Of a stretch of 64,000 nt of DNA, positions 34,741 through 46,019 are shown one piece after another. Every line of letters starts with the position of its first letter. Within the stretch, counting starts at the first letter, position 1. Origin of the DNA: Torymus aiolomorphi (lineage: Eukaryota > Arthropoda > Insecta > Hymenoptera > Torymidae); NCBI GenBank assembly GCA_036365515.1, contig CM070874.1:245514930-245578929 (forward strand), given 5' to 3'. The notes beneath the pieces were generated by a model. It was not told where the DNA came from. It searched no databases and saw nothing but the letters and a program-made list of their open reading frames with translations. The position numbers and the translations under genes were made by a program.

Positions 34741-35235
34741 TATTTATATTTCATAAGAAAATATATTAAAAATGTACAGAAAAATATATTAATTATGAAT
34801 ATCGCATATTAACTATTAATATGCGCATCTTTATAGTAAGACTTTGGATATTTCCGTCAAATATTTCCTTATTTCGCCAAAACTAGCTATTTTAATATTA
34901 ACAGTTAACATATATATTAAATATAAATAAATCCTCTCATTGTGCAGGCGCCTGTGTAGAAGTAAATGGAGAAAGTAAATTAAGCATATAGTTGAGATTA
35001 AAAGCCATTAGTTCAATGAATGCGTAGAAAGAAAACTCATAAAGGTATAATGGGTGTGCTCTAGAGAACAAATTGCCCTTTGAAGCTCATAGATACTTAA
35101 ATCATAAAATTATGAATATCATCTAATATTACACATACCTGTATATTTTGTGTTATTTATTCACAGGAAATAATTAAATTCAGCAGATGGGACAGGTGAG
35201 CTGCCAGTCTATGGTGTCAAGCATTCTAGAGGGAG
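34741..35235 (+). other. 3' non-coding part of the decayed copia, with polypurine tract
   Basis: AT-rich, no coding. AGAGGGAG at 35228-35235 directly before a TGTCAAATT LTR-like start is the likely polypurine tract. Confidence 0.5.
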
Positions 35236-35439
35236 TGTCAAATTATAACGAATGCTCACACGTACACTCCTATATAATATAGATAGTTATATGGTTCGGC
35301 ACTGCGGACGAATCGCCTTGCGCTTCGGGAGAGGGCGCTCTCAGGTATTAGTATTACAGAATCTCTCCTGCAAACAGGACGTGTCCTACTAATAAAGTTC
35401 CTTTTTGTAATTTAGACTGTGTTCTTTTCTTTCTGCATT
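35236..35439 (+). repeat. probable 3' LTR of the decayed copia
   Basis: Starts TGTCAAATTATAACG after a purine tract and ends near TTTCTGCA. It contains CCTATATAATATAG (TATA-like, about 35270) and AATAAAG (about 35391), the order expected in a short copia LTR. No second copy was found in the window. Confidence 0.55.
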
Positions 35440-35710
35440 TTTTAAAAATTCCTTCCAAATGGTGGATTTTAAATCAAATTTTTGACATTAAAAATATAAA
35501 TTGAAAAAATTAAGGGATGCGAATAGCCTTTAGTCAAAGGAGATATAAAAATCAAAGATTTTGGCCCGAATCCCATTACAAAATATATCAAATGGTTAAA
35601 TCTGTAGGTTGCAGCAGGATACAAATTTTAAAATCTCTATATCTTTGGATCAAATGGGTTTACAGATCTCCGGTAGGGCCTATTTCATAAAAAATAAACT
35701 ATATTTGTAT

Positions 35711-35839
<129 letters not shown>

Positions 35840-35844
35840 TTCTT

Positions 35845-36058
35845 TTACCAGATTTATGGAGCCCTTTTATACACATGAGTATATTTATGGAGCCCGTTTT
35901 CTTTTATGGAGCCCGGGTCCCATAAAATATTCTTATACGGCGTTTATGGAGCCCGATCTAGAGTTTCTATACCCAGAGAGGGATTATTTCTTTAGTCATT
36001 TGTATACGGGAACTGGGCGTAGGTACTAATATACAGGGATGGGCTCCATAAAGGGGTT
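35845..36058 (+). repeat. shared-core module C1
   Basis: The class C word TTTATGGAGCCC occurs at least four times before the core, and its inverse GGGCTCCATAAA after it. The core ATTATTTCTTTAGTCA is at 35983-35998. It is flanked by GATCTAGAGTTTCTATACCC on the left and GGGAACTGGGCGTAGGTACT on the right, which recur in C2 and C3. It sits between a (CA)n and a (TA)n tract. Confidence 0.87.
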
Positions 36059-36063
36059 AAGTG

Positions 36064-36420
<357 letters not shown>

Positions 36421-36949
36421 ATATATATATATATATCATTACCTATCAAAATTTGTATTTTTCAGGTGAATAAAAAAAAAAAAAATTAACTGTAGTACCC
36501 CCCTAAGTAACATTTGTCTGGATCTATTCTAATTCTTGGAAGTGTCAATGGTAGAATTTGTGTTTTTCATTTAAAAATTATAAACCTACATTCTAAACTA
36601 TATTTAAGGTGATAAGTATACGTAGGATAGGTACACAATGCAAGTACTGGTCGTGCTAGATTACTGCTGTGCCAAAGACAGCCAACTTCTGACATTAGAT
36701 ATAAAATCGCGGAAATAGATACCATGCAGTTTTTAAACTTCTTAGATTCTATTCTGAAAACAGAAAATGATGCTATAGGAATCAAACGTTTATTTATTTA
36801 TTGTAGAATTTGAAAGTATTAAAAAACATATTACATACCTAGACCGGAAAGTAGGATGTAACATGTGCATGTGGGCAAATACGCGAATTTGATATTCTAT
36901 TTCTCTGTCGAGGTACGTATACTATTTTTCTTCATACCCTGTCTCGTAA
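36421..36949. other. non-coding, unassigned
   Basis: A short TA tract, then unique-looking sequence. No gene or repeat recognised. Confidence 0.4.
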
Positions 36950-37070
36950 GTTCGCCAAAACATGCACATTTTGCGACCGGGAAGTAGTATATTAGCGACG
37001 TAATATAATATAAAATACGTGACTGTATTATGCAACTTTCCGTCTTCAAAACGTGCATGTTTTGGCGAAC
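36950..37070. repeat. short inverted repeat
   Basis: GTTCGCCAAAACATGCAC (36950-36967) is perfectly inverted at 37053-37070, enclosing about 85 bp. No coding potential; a foldback fragment. Confidence 0.85.
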
Positions 37071-37113
37071 TTTCGGCAGTTGTATAATAAAAAAGCATAT
37101 TATGGCATATATA

Positions 37114-37656
37114 CAGTACAACCCCGGAATAAGCGCATATTATGGCATATATACAGTACAACCCCGGAATAAGCGCTCTCGCAATAAGCGCGTTTCCCTA
37201 GTTTCTCGCTCAATTCTAAGAACAGGGTATGCACACTCCGACTCAAACTACCAGCTCGCGTTAGACTTCACAACTTGTCCTCTCAATAAGCGCGCCAAGC
37301 AAAACAGAATTTAGAAGAGACTTTTTAATAGAAAAATTTCATTTTAATCAACACACATACACTTAAATATTCTTATAAGTATACATTTTTATGCACAGCA
37401 CAATTTCCTATACTGCAAACGATATTCAGTCTCAAAACGTTGTATAGAGTGCACTTCAATGTTGCCAACAAACTGACGATCGTCAAAACGCTTATTGAGA
37501 GATCACGCGCCGAAGAAAGAGAGAGAGAGGCAGAAAGCTCTAGATACTCGAGGGGAAGTGCGTGAAGGGGGATACTCGAGGGGAAAGTGCGTATACGTTT
37601 ATGTAACAAATTCTTTCACTTACGGGCCGAGGCGTGCTTATTACGGGGTTGCACTG
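37114..37656. mobile_element. pogo/Tigger-like MITE
   Basis: Ends CAGTACAACCCCGGAATAAG (37114, repeated at 37154 by a 40 bp tandem duplication) and the inverse CTTATTACGGGGTTGCACTG ending at 37656, with TA flanking both. CAGTACAACC-type ends with a TA target are typical of pogo/Tigger elements. The interior has no transposase; two GATACTCGAGGGGAA copies lie near 37545-37585. Confidence 0.8.
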
Positions 37657-37981
37657 TATTATTTAAAAGCACATATTGGCTCAACTTCGCGCAACTTCAA
37701 TAAAAAAAGGGTAAGTAGTGGCTACATATCCGTAGTTTTCTCGAAAAAACAGTAAGAATATCCATCAGTTGAGGTTTCTAAGTGATCGAGACAACTATTG
37801 TAGTATTTGCTAAAATTAATTACCAAATACCCAACTAATTTGTAACTCAAATCCGAATCATCTTCGACTTTGTATAATTCATAAAAAGAAAAAATATATG
37901 ACAGGAATATGATTTATGATTCCAAATAATAAGTAAATATAGATCAGTTGATAGCAGTAAGATTTTCATTCTAATACTCAC

Positions 37982-38486
37982 ATGTTTTATCTTAAAAAAA
38001 AATGGTATTCCAAAGGTTGAAAATATATCTTTATGGAAGTGAGCAACAGGAACTAAAATTTCATCTTCAGACAAGTTTAGTTCATCTTTCGGAATTTCTT
38101 CAATTCTATAAATTTTTGAACCATTAGTATTTAAATTTTCTAATAAAACATCTTCTTTTGGTCCAGGTTGGAGTTTATTACTGACAATTTCAAGTATTCT
38201 TAATTTTCCTGACCCATTTTCTGATAACTCCACCTGTTTTTTAGCTTCTTCTAGTAACGTTGAAACGGTACCATTTTTATTAGGATATAATATTATTTCC
38301 TTTTCTTCTTTCAACAATGAACCCACCCAAATGCATTTAAATTGTTTCTTATTTTCTAATTCGTTGACATGAATACTGAGTTGTTGATAAAAAATTTTTT
38401 TGGTTTTGGGTTTGCAGTTAGCGACTAATTCTTTCAACGTACCATCAAAAGTGCATTTTAAAGGGTTACCAGGTAAGTCTTTATAA
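37982..38486 (-). CDS. USP7: exon of a USP7-like deubiquitinase (C-terminal ubiquitin-like region)
   Basis: This is the only convincing host coding sequence here. On the minus strand a TTTTTGCAG acceptor precedes position 38486 and a GTGAGT donor follows 37982. The roughly 168 codons between them are open. They read GTLKELVANCKPKTKK, FKCIWVGSLLKEEKEIILYP, SGKLRILEIVSNK, YRIEEIPKDELNL and VPVAHFHKDIFSTFGIPF. From memory these closely follow the last ubiquitin-like domains of animal USP7 (HAUSP), which stimulate its N-terminal protease domain. The open frame continues past the donor by chance to 37847. No neighbouring exon was recognised in the window, so it is either one exon among very long TE-filled introns or a displaced gene fragment. 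Confident on family, unsure on functionality. Confidence 0.8.
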
Positions 38487-38509
38487 CTGCAAAAATTTAA
38501 ATTACATAA

Positions 38510-38870
38510 TTAAAATGTGAGTGAATAATATATTATAAATATGATAAGTTCTGTTAGTTTTAAATCAATTATCAATACATTGGTGTTTAAAGTAAAAAAA
38601 AATAGTATATTTCGACACAAGGGCAAAAGTGTTGATTCTGGCACGAGAACGAGGTTTGTCGCCCGAGCGAAGCGAGTAAAATCGCATTTTACGCACAGTG
38701 TATCGAAAAAAAGTTTTTGAACGAAATTTCGAAAATGCAAATGTAGATATCACCAATTAGAAAAGAAATCAGCAAACAATGTAAATCTTGTTTTTATTTT
38801 GATCCGATATAAAACTGAAAAGATATTTTGTTCCTTATGCAATTTTATAAGGAATTAACAACTCTCACTC
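38510..38870. other. non-coding, likely intron upstream of the USP7-like exon
   Basis: AT-rich. CGCCCGAGCGAAGCGAGTAA near 38660 is a small inverted CG-rich box. No gene recognised. Confidence 0.4.
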
Positions 38871-41187
38871 CCTCTCTATCTCCCTCTCGCCCTCTCTCTA
38901 TCCCTTCCTCTCTTTCTTCCACCTTTCTCTCCCTCTCTCTCTTTCTCTCAATCTCCGTCAAACTCTGTACCAAAAACTTTAATGAAAGATTAAATATTTT
39001 TTCAAAACAATCAACACGTTCTTTAAGAAAATAATTTTTTAAATATATTCTAACAACACAATTTGCCTATAGCCCTTTTATTATTCTAATCTCATTTACT
39101 CAATAAGCACTCTCTACAAATGGTAATAATTTTTTTCATGACTGTACAAATAATAATATTGTTAATCAAACTGTCTACAAAAGTATAAAATAAGGCAAGC
39201 ATAGAAGTTTTTTCTGTATAATCTATAAAATAATATTTATGATTTTTTATAAGAAGTCAAATAAATACTAGTAAAAAAGTCTTTTACTTCTTTGAGTCAA
39301 TGTATGCTCAACAAATTATATGTAAGTACATTCAAATTGTTCACTGCAAATCAAACAAATGAAAGTTGTGAAATCAGTTATCGATAGTCAAGTAATGCAG
39401 ACCATTCTCTGAAAAACTGTATGACTATGTTCTTAGAAATGTATTCAAAGTACTTCATTCTTCTATATAAATTAAACACAAGAAAGTACTGAAATCAATT
39501 AATTGTAGTCAAATACCGGCCATAAGAACTTTTCGTACCTCGCGTGTAAAATTACATTTTACGTCCACGTTGTAACTTCAAAATTATTCAGCCAGTGGGC
39601 AAAGTACTACATAACGCCCAAGAGGCCCAATAGCTCATACATTCCTACAAAACTGTATAGTACCTACGTACTTTACGCCCGTGTGGACGAAAATTATTTT
39701 AATTATATAACTATAATTATTTTTCTTTTTTATTTCTAAAATTCAGAAGAATTTTTTCAGATATTTACGAAAAGTCAAAGCCTATATAAAAAAATTACAT
39801 ATTTACTAACACATCAGTATTTTTCATTATTCCTCCTCAATTTTGAACTTTCTATAATATTACGCATCTTGGAAGGACAATAGAAGTCTACACGGAGAGA
39901 AATTTCCTGCTAAATGCATGGATTTAAATCATGCGAATATTGCAGAACGTTCCGCCAACGAAGGACGCAGCAATTGCGGCGATTATCGCATTCTTCCAAT
40001 CCTTGACAAAAGTGAAAGATTTTGATGCCATCTATGTGTGAAAGTTATACTATTATCGCTTCGAGTTTATGAAAATATCGCAAGAGCGCCCCTATACCGT
40101 TGTTCCCATAAACTTGATACCAATTTGGTAAAAGTTCGTTGGGATTATAGCAACCGATCTCCTCATTCGTGCCCCCCACCCCAAGTCTCGCGTGAATTTC
40201 CATAGAGTTGTTACCGAAATCGCAAGAATGCTCTTGGGAATACGGTATAACTAACGCGATGGTTTTCTAGTATCAAGCTTTAGACAAAAACGTATCGATT
40301 TCAAAGCAATTGGAGTAAAAGTATGCAGCTTATTTAGTACTGGAGAGGTCCATGCAAATAATGCTCATTTCTGTTGCGTTAGTAATGTCGATCACCTACC
40401 AATCTCGCAACATAAAAACTGATACTTTATAAGCAACAAGATTTACACCAAAGTCGCTAGAAATTTCTCTCCGTGTCGAGCTGCTCTCTAGCAGGGGTGG
40501 TCCTCCGATCTCCCATACATACATGGCGAACCGGACGGTTTGCAGGTCAAGGTGTAACGCATGGTCATTTTCATATAAATGTTGATATGTTTAAAGATCA
40601 GATAAAATGTATAAACGGATTGCTTCTACATATTAACTACTGATTTATGAATCTATCACTCTGTTTTTAAATACAAAGTACACACCCGCGTGAAAATGTC
40701 ATATGAGATCTCATATGAGATCACATAATATATAAAATTGCAGATGACATCACACATGAGATCTCATACGAGATATGCGCTGTCTGAAATTCTCATATGA
40801 GATTTTATATGATATATACACGGGGAAAAAGGATATAAAATATGTTGCTTATAAAACGGTTAGTAAAATGTAAAGCACTTTTGAGTAGGCTATAAATTTA
40901 TATGAATTTTTTATTTTATTCTCGTTTAAAAAGGACGGACACAAGGAAAAACATATTTGGTAATGAAATGTAAATCATGATTCTGCACATGTACGGATAT
41001 GTTGTACTTAACGACATCAATTACAAATTAGAGCCAATGTAGTTATTTATAGTGGACTTATAGGTATTAATATTGTTAATGAATTTATGCAAAAATTTAG
41101 TATTCTACATTTAAGTAGCCCACCGGTAAACTGCAAACCGTCGGACCAGTCAAGTATGTATGGGAGATCGGAGGACCACCCACCCCT
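38871..41187. repeat. long-inverted-repeat family, copy 2
   Basis: The left arm (38871-39893) is the inverse of the copy 1 right arm: CT-rich start, CTCCGTCAAACTCTGTACCA, then through to CTCAATTTTGAACTTTCT. A MITE interrupts it at 39894-40477. The core is 40494-41187. Instead of a right arm it continues into the short repeat at 41188-41345. Confidence 0.82.
39894..40477. mobile_element. MITE nested in the inverted-repeat family copy 2
   Basis: Inverted ends CACGGAGAGAAATTTC at 39894 and GAAATTTCTCTCCGTG ending at about 40477. Related copies of the host sequence (for example near 62810) lack this block, reading GTCTAGAGCTGCTCT through. About 580 bp, no ORF. The target duplication is not clear. 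Confidence 0.8.
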
Positions 41188-41345
41188 GCACGGAAAAAAT
41201 TTAAGCTGCAGGGACACAAAACCAAACGTGTTTACCAGCAGCACAGCTACTGGTGCTGTTTCGGCACCAACCTTTTGCCGCATCTGGCTGTGGTTCAACG
41301 AACCGCGGCATTTGTTATTGCCTTTCGAGCACGCTCGAAGGTTGT
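41188..41345. repeat. short dispersed repeat (partner 59690-59825, inverted)
   Basis: Shares CAGCACAGCTACTGGTGCTG, TTCGGCACCAACCTTTTGCC and CGCGGCATTTGTTATTGCCT with the inverse of 59690-59825. Both copies lie between the inverted-repeat family and a microsatellite. Confidence 0.85.
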
Positions 41346-41425
41346 CTGTGTGTGTATGCGTGTGTGTGCGTGTATGTGTGCGTGCGTGCGTGCGTGCGTG
41401 CGTGCGTGTGTGTGTATATATCTCC
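41346..41425 (+). repeat. (GT)n and (GCGT)n microsatellite
   Basis: Compound simple repeat. The frames with ACVRACVR residues are artefacts. Confidence 0.95.
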
Positions 41426-41464
41426 CTATATTATATAGATGTTTCAAAATTCTTACCACTCAGC

Positions 41465-41715
41465 CCCACCTCGCTCCCACCTCGCACCGCCGCGCTCCGG
41501 CCTCGCGCTGCCTCGCTCCCGCCTTGCTCCCTCCTCAGCTCTCCCTCAGCGCCCCCTCAAAATAACGAAAAAATGTGATTATTTATACGTGTTTTGAGAA
41601 GGTCTGCTCCCCTTAAGCCCCCCCCCCCCCATCGCGCCCCCTCGCTCCCGCCTCACACCGCCTAGCTCCCGCCTCGATCCCGCCTCAGCTACCACCTCAT
41701 CCTCCCGTCAAAATA
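41465..41715 (+). repeat. C-rich minisatellite
   Basis: Imperfect units of the type CTCGCTCCCGCCTCGC in two clusters around a spacer with a C13 run. The inverse is at 22950-23050. It borders the Helitron-derived sequence. Confidence 0.75.
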
Positions 41716-41739
41716 ATGTCATTATTTGAATAGTTTTTG

Positions 41740-42186
41740 ACACCACCCTAGGGGTACTATTTCAAGTAGTATCCTTCGCCAGTAGCCCTACAACCACTTT
41801 CTAAAAACTGTGGAATAAATAGGATACCGTGATCAAAAAGATGATTCTTCTAGGGCAAGGCTTTTGTTAATAGTCAAAGAACCTTCTAACTTTAAAAAAA
41901 TATATTTGAGAAATAATTAAGCTTTTTTCGAAATTCTAACGGCCATATTAGACCCGACGTTTTTAATTTGAATAGTCTTATAGCAAGATTGTGATTAGCG
42001 ACCTTGATGTATCTGTATAAAAATTTCTAGTAAAATTTAAGCTTCCTTCGAACTTGGAAGGAAGGTTAGAAGGACTATTAACGAAAGCTTTACTCTAGAG
42101 GAATCAACTTTTTGCTGTAAAAAGAAGGAACAACCCCCAATGATATACCTAACATTACTGTTCGTTTATTTTATGCAAAATTTAAC
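41740..42186 (+). repeat. Helitron-related non-coding sequence upstream of Rep
   Basis: ATAAATAGGATACCGTGATC and the following block are inverse to 17040-17110. TAGTATCCTTCGCCAGTAGCC is the inverse of a box near 22720. It directly precedes the Helitron Rep frame. The true 5' terminus (TC after A) could not be placed. Confidence 0.55.
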
Positions 42187-42545
42187 ATGTTAATGTATGA
42201 TATAGAACACAATAATATTTTCGGAACTGTTTTATCATATGTATATTCGATTGAATTTCAAAAACGAGGTTTACCACATGCCCATATTATTATTACATTA
42301 CATCCAGACGATAAATTATTTTCTCCAGAAGCAACAGATAAATATATTTCTACTGAAATTCCTTCAGATAATTTAAAATTACAAAAACTGGTTATTAAAC
42401 ATATGTTACATGGACCACGCACAGAGAAATCTCCTTGTTTGAATAAAAATAAAAATTTATGCAAAAAAAAATTTCCAAAACCATTTCAGGATCAAACATT
42501 ATTTAAAAAGAATAAATATCCCGAATATAAAAGAAGAAATAATAT

Positions 42546-42551
42546 TTCAGA

Positions 42552-42624
<73 letters not shown>
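42546..42624. repeat. (TA)n microsatellite within the Helitron Rep frame
   Basis: About 79 bp of TA dinucleotide inserted or expanded within the conserved Rep coding region, between two recognisable protein blocks. Confidence 0.95.
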
Positions 42625-42626
<2 letters not shown>

Positions 42627-43003
42627 TTTTACACGAATTCTATGGTAGTTCCTTATAATCGTTTTTTATTAATGAAATATAATTGCCATATAAATATTGA
42701 ATATTGTGCTTCAGTACAAAGTATTAAATATATTTTTGACTATATTCATAAAGGTGGAGATAGAGCTCGTTGTAAAATTAAAAAAAAACGAGAGAATGAA
42801 GATAAAGAAAAAAATGAAGTATATGATGAAATAAATCACTATATAGATGGTAGATATTTAAGTCCAATGGAAGCAGCATGGCGATTACAACAATTTCATT
42901 ATGCGGTAGGAGTCATACAGTAATAAGATTAGCTGTTCATACAGAAAATCAACAAAGACTTATTTTTTATGAACATAAAGTGGAAAATGCATTAAATAAC
43001 TGG

Positions 43004-43250
43004 AAAACTATGTTAACAGCATGGTTTGATTTAAATCAAAAAGATGATTTTGCTAAAAAAATTAAATATGTTAATTTACCACATTATTATAACTTTAAAA
43101 ATAAATGTTGGATAAAAAGAAAAAAAAAGTAAAACTACGTTAACAGCATGGTTTGATTTAAATCAAAAAGATGATTTTGCTAAAAAAATTAAATATGTTA
43201 ATTTACCACAATATTATAACTTTAAAAATAAATGTTGGATAAAAAGAAAA
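43004..43250 (+). repeat. 127 bp tandem duplication in the Helitron Rep frame
   Basis: AAAACTA(T/C)GTTAACAGCATG begins at 43004 and 43131. The copies are nearly identical, differing mainly in an A-run and one transversion. A recent local duplication. Confidence 0.95.
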
Positions 43251-43418
43251 AGAATGCGAAAATGTAAAGCAATTGGTAGATTAAATGTTGTATCTCCAAA
43301 AGATAGTGAACGATTTTTCCTCAAAGTAATTCTTAATTAAGTAAAAGGTGCAACATCATTTAAAGATTTACGAACTTATGAAAAACAAACACATAATACA
43401 TACAGAGAAACAGCTATT

Positions 43419-44207
43419 TGTTCCGTCGAGACTCGAGGAGAAAGTGTTCCGCCGAGCGACGGTGTCGAGCACGCTCCGAAGGGCTTGCCGTAGAGCATGT
43501 GGCGCCACCTTTTTTGTTTGAGGTGAGTGAGAGGAGTCGCGACTTGCTGCGCGCGCCGAATGGCGCCGCGGAGCTCGTGTCGCACGTAGCCGGCGCAGCG
43601 CCGAGTCAGTCGTGAATTGGCGGTCGAGCCGGCAGCGTAGCCGAGCAAGCTTCTCAAGAGAGAGAAGAGCGAACGATCTTATCGCATGCCGATAAGCGAC
43701 CGGTGCAATCCGGATACGAACGCGTGAGCCGCGTGCGAAACCGTAGCCGAGCAAGCTTTTCAAGAGAGAGAAGAGCGAACGATCTTATCGCATGCCGATA
43801 AGCGACCGGAGCAATCCGGATACGAACGCGCGAGCCGCGTGCGAAACGAGCGAGGATCGGTGGACGAGTCCATCCTTCCGTACGTGCAGATTATCAATCT
43901 GTACGTACCAACCAACCGGCAGTCAGTGGAGTGCGACCACTTGACCGGACGAAATATCGAAGCGAACAAAACCACACCCGCATACATACCTTTACTCATT
44001 CTCACGTCTGTTCAGTTCCGCATCTTGTAACATCTTCGAGAGGGGTTTTATGCCGTCAGGCTTTCCCCTCTCAATTGGAGCGATTAAACTCTATAATTAC
44101 CGCTCAACCAAGTCCTTTATTTATTTCTTTCCCATCCCCTTATTCCTTCCCACAAAAGAACAAAAAGCTAGAATCCTCGACTGAGAGGCTTTTAGCGCGA
44201 CAAAACA
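43419..44207 (+). repeat. 5' LTR of the BEL element, with internal duplication
   Basis: 789 bp, 106 bp longer than the 3' LTR. The difference is a tandem duplication: GTAGCCGAGCAAGCTT starts at 43637 and again at 43743. The remainder matches the 3' LTR with scattered substitutions. Confidence 0.95.
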
Positions 44208-44225
44208 TGGTCCTTCGAGCCGGAT
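44208..44225 (+). other. primer binding site, tRNA-Tyr
   Basis: TGGTCCTTCGAGCCGGAT directly follows the LTR end AACA. It complements the 3' end of insect tRNA-Tyr (ATCCGGCTCGAAGGACCA, from memory) over 18 bases. Confidence 0.8.
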
Positions 44226-44777
44226 ACGAACACGAGGATATTCGCTGGAAGCAATAACAAGGGCCGCGGCGCCAAGGACGAGGAGTCGTCTAGGATCTCG
44301 ACATCGCTCAACGCAACCTCGTCACCCAGGTCACCTCCCTCAGCTGCCACAACAACGCCGGCTTCTTCTTAAATAGATAAGTCGAATTCTTTCTTTGCGA
44401 ACCATTAGCCCGCGCAAGCGTAAAACGCCCATCGAAATTCGAATCGTGTCCTCAGGACACTAAGTCCGCGTGCGTAAGCACACGGGTGCGTTTCCACGGC
44501 ACATTAGCGCATACGGGTAAACGCGGGTCCAGCATTCTCTTGTCTAAAGCAGGGTAAGCGGTACGACGCCTTCGTGCTCGCGCGCGCTGGACGAGTTCGC
44601 GCGCCGCGCTCGGTGTTTCGCTGCAGTTTCCGGAATTAGAGTAAAACAAAGCGGCATATGGTAGTTTCGGGGAATTCAAGCGTAGCGAAACGCACGTACG
44701 CACACGCAGTTCGCATTTCGAACGTTTTTAGGCGATTTACAGGTATAGCTTCCGTTACTCCAATAACTTAAGCGAGC
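44226..44777 (+). other. untranslated leader of the BEL element
   Basis: Between the primer site and the Gag ATG. No ORF of note; GC-rich and CpG-rich compared with the surrounding Helitron sequence. Confidence 0.6.
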
Positions 44778-46019
44778 ATGGACACCCTAGTGAAGAAATG
44801 GAATCAAAGGGGGAGTTATCTAAAGGATCAGTTGCAGAATTTGGCGCAAGCGATCACAGCGAAAACATCTCATCTGACCGAACTGCGGTTGCGAATCGAT
44901 AGAATTACCGCGCTTTACCTCGAGTTGGAGGACCTGTATCAACAGTTAGAACCCACGGAGGGAGATTCGAGTGATAAGGCGTTTTTCGATTCAATTAGCG
45001 ATCATTACTACAAATTGGCAGCCGTGATTCGGGTAGCAGAGAGGAAGACGGCCGACAAGGAGCAGGCGACACGGAGCGCCATCATTGGCAACGATACGTG
45101 CGGTTTAACAGGGCATTCGACTCTTCTCGAATTACAACGTTCTTCGAAACTTCCGCCTCGAGAATTGCCGAAATTCGACGGTCGTATGGAGGAGTGGCTT
45201 TCCTTTAAGATCAATTTCAAAAATGAGATGACACGCTTAGAGGTCGATAATATCACCCGATTCTATTATTTAAAGCAAGCATTACACGGAGCAGCAGCTA
45301 ACAAGATAAACATCCTGGTCCCGAACGATGACAGCTACGAGGAAGCATGGAAAATGTTGAGCGCCTCGTACGAGTCTATCCGAGTCATTGCCGCAAGTCA
45401 CATCGACGCGGTCCTTTCGTATCCTCCGATAACCGAAGCGTCATCCGCAGCACTATCGAAGATGCTAGACACCATACGTCAGCACAAGTCGATGTTAGAT
45501 TCCATTAGTGTCGTAATAACAGATTACTTCGTAATACGTGCACTCGAAAGGGCCTTACCACACCATATCAGGTCCAAGTGAGAGGAGAAAGCACCATTCG
45601 ATGCGTTGCCCAAACTTGAGACGTTTTTCAGCTTCCTTCAAACCAATATCAATCGTTTGCGAACCCTGGAAAAGGAGAGAAACGACACAGCTCAGGCGTC
45701 AAACAAGCGGGCAGGACGTCAGAACGAGAAGGGAAATAAATTTCGACGTAGCGAGAATCAGGCTCGAGCGCTCGTAACTACGTCGAACATTGCGTGCTAC
45801 TACTGCGAAGGCGAACATACGGTGTATCGCTGTCCGACGTTTGCAAATTTAACAGTCGTGCAACGATGGGATGCAATAAAGATAAAAAATCTATGTCGCA
45901 TTTGCTTACGCCCGCACGTCGGTGACTGCAAGGAGCGTAAATGCAAGAAGTGCAATAAAGCACACAATTCCCTCTTGCATTCCGAATCAAGGGCAAATCC
46001 CACGAGTAAGAAACCGTGA
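44778..46019 (+). pseudogene. BEL Gag, with one internal TGA
   Basis: 44778-45581 (267 residues) begins MDTLVKKWNQRGSYL and holds a coiled N-terminus and the BEL capsid-like region (RELPKFDGRMEEWLSF, with AYESIRVIAASHIDAVL-like text after). An in-frame TGA (45579-45581) interrupts it; the same frame continues to 46019. The second part carries a zinc knuckle spaced CX2CX3HX4C (CYYCEGEHTVYRC), typical of BEL Gag, and a Cys/His cluster (CRICLRPHVGDC, CKKCNKAH). The TGA at 46017-46019 ends Gag; Pol follows in the same frame without an offset. CGA to TGA change could explain either stop. Confidence 0.88.

Larger units (their letters stand above)
42187..43418 (+). pseudogene. Helitron Rep (HUH endonuclease) and linker, disrupted
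   Basis: 42187-42545 encodes the Helitron_like_N region, with the metal-binding HUH motif in KRGLPHAHIIITLHPDD (H31 and H33). A (TA)n tract (42546-42624) expanded inside the frame. The region resumes with VVPYNRFLLMKYNCHIN and SVQSIKYIFDYIHKGGDRA, the tyrosine segment. Family members usually read KYIYKG at its end; here it is DYIHKG, so one of the paired Tyr may be lost. YLSPMEAAWRLQQF and TAWFDLNQKDDF follow in other frames. A 127 bp duplication is at 43004-43250. The frame is cut at 43418 by the BEL insertion and continues at 50665. Confidence 0.88.

Noticed and set aside
36567..36785. Minus-strand 72-codon frame as a host exon
   Set aside because: No recognisable domain, no convincing splice sites, and the composition is ordinary for the region.
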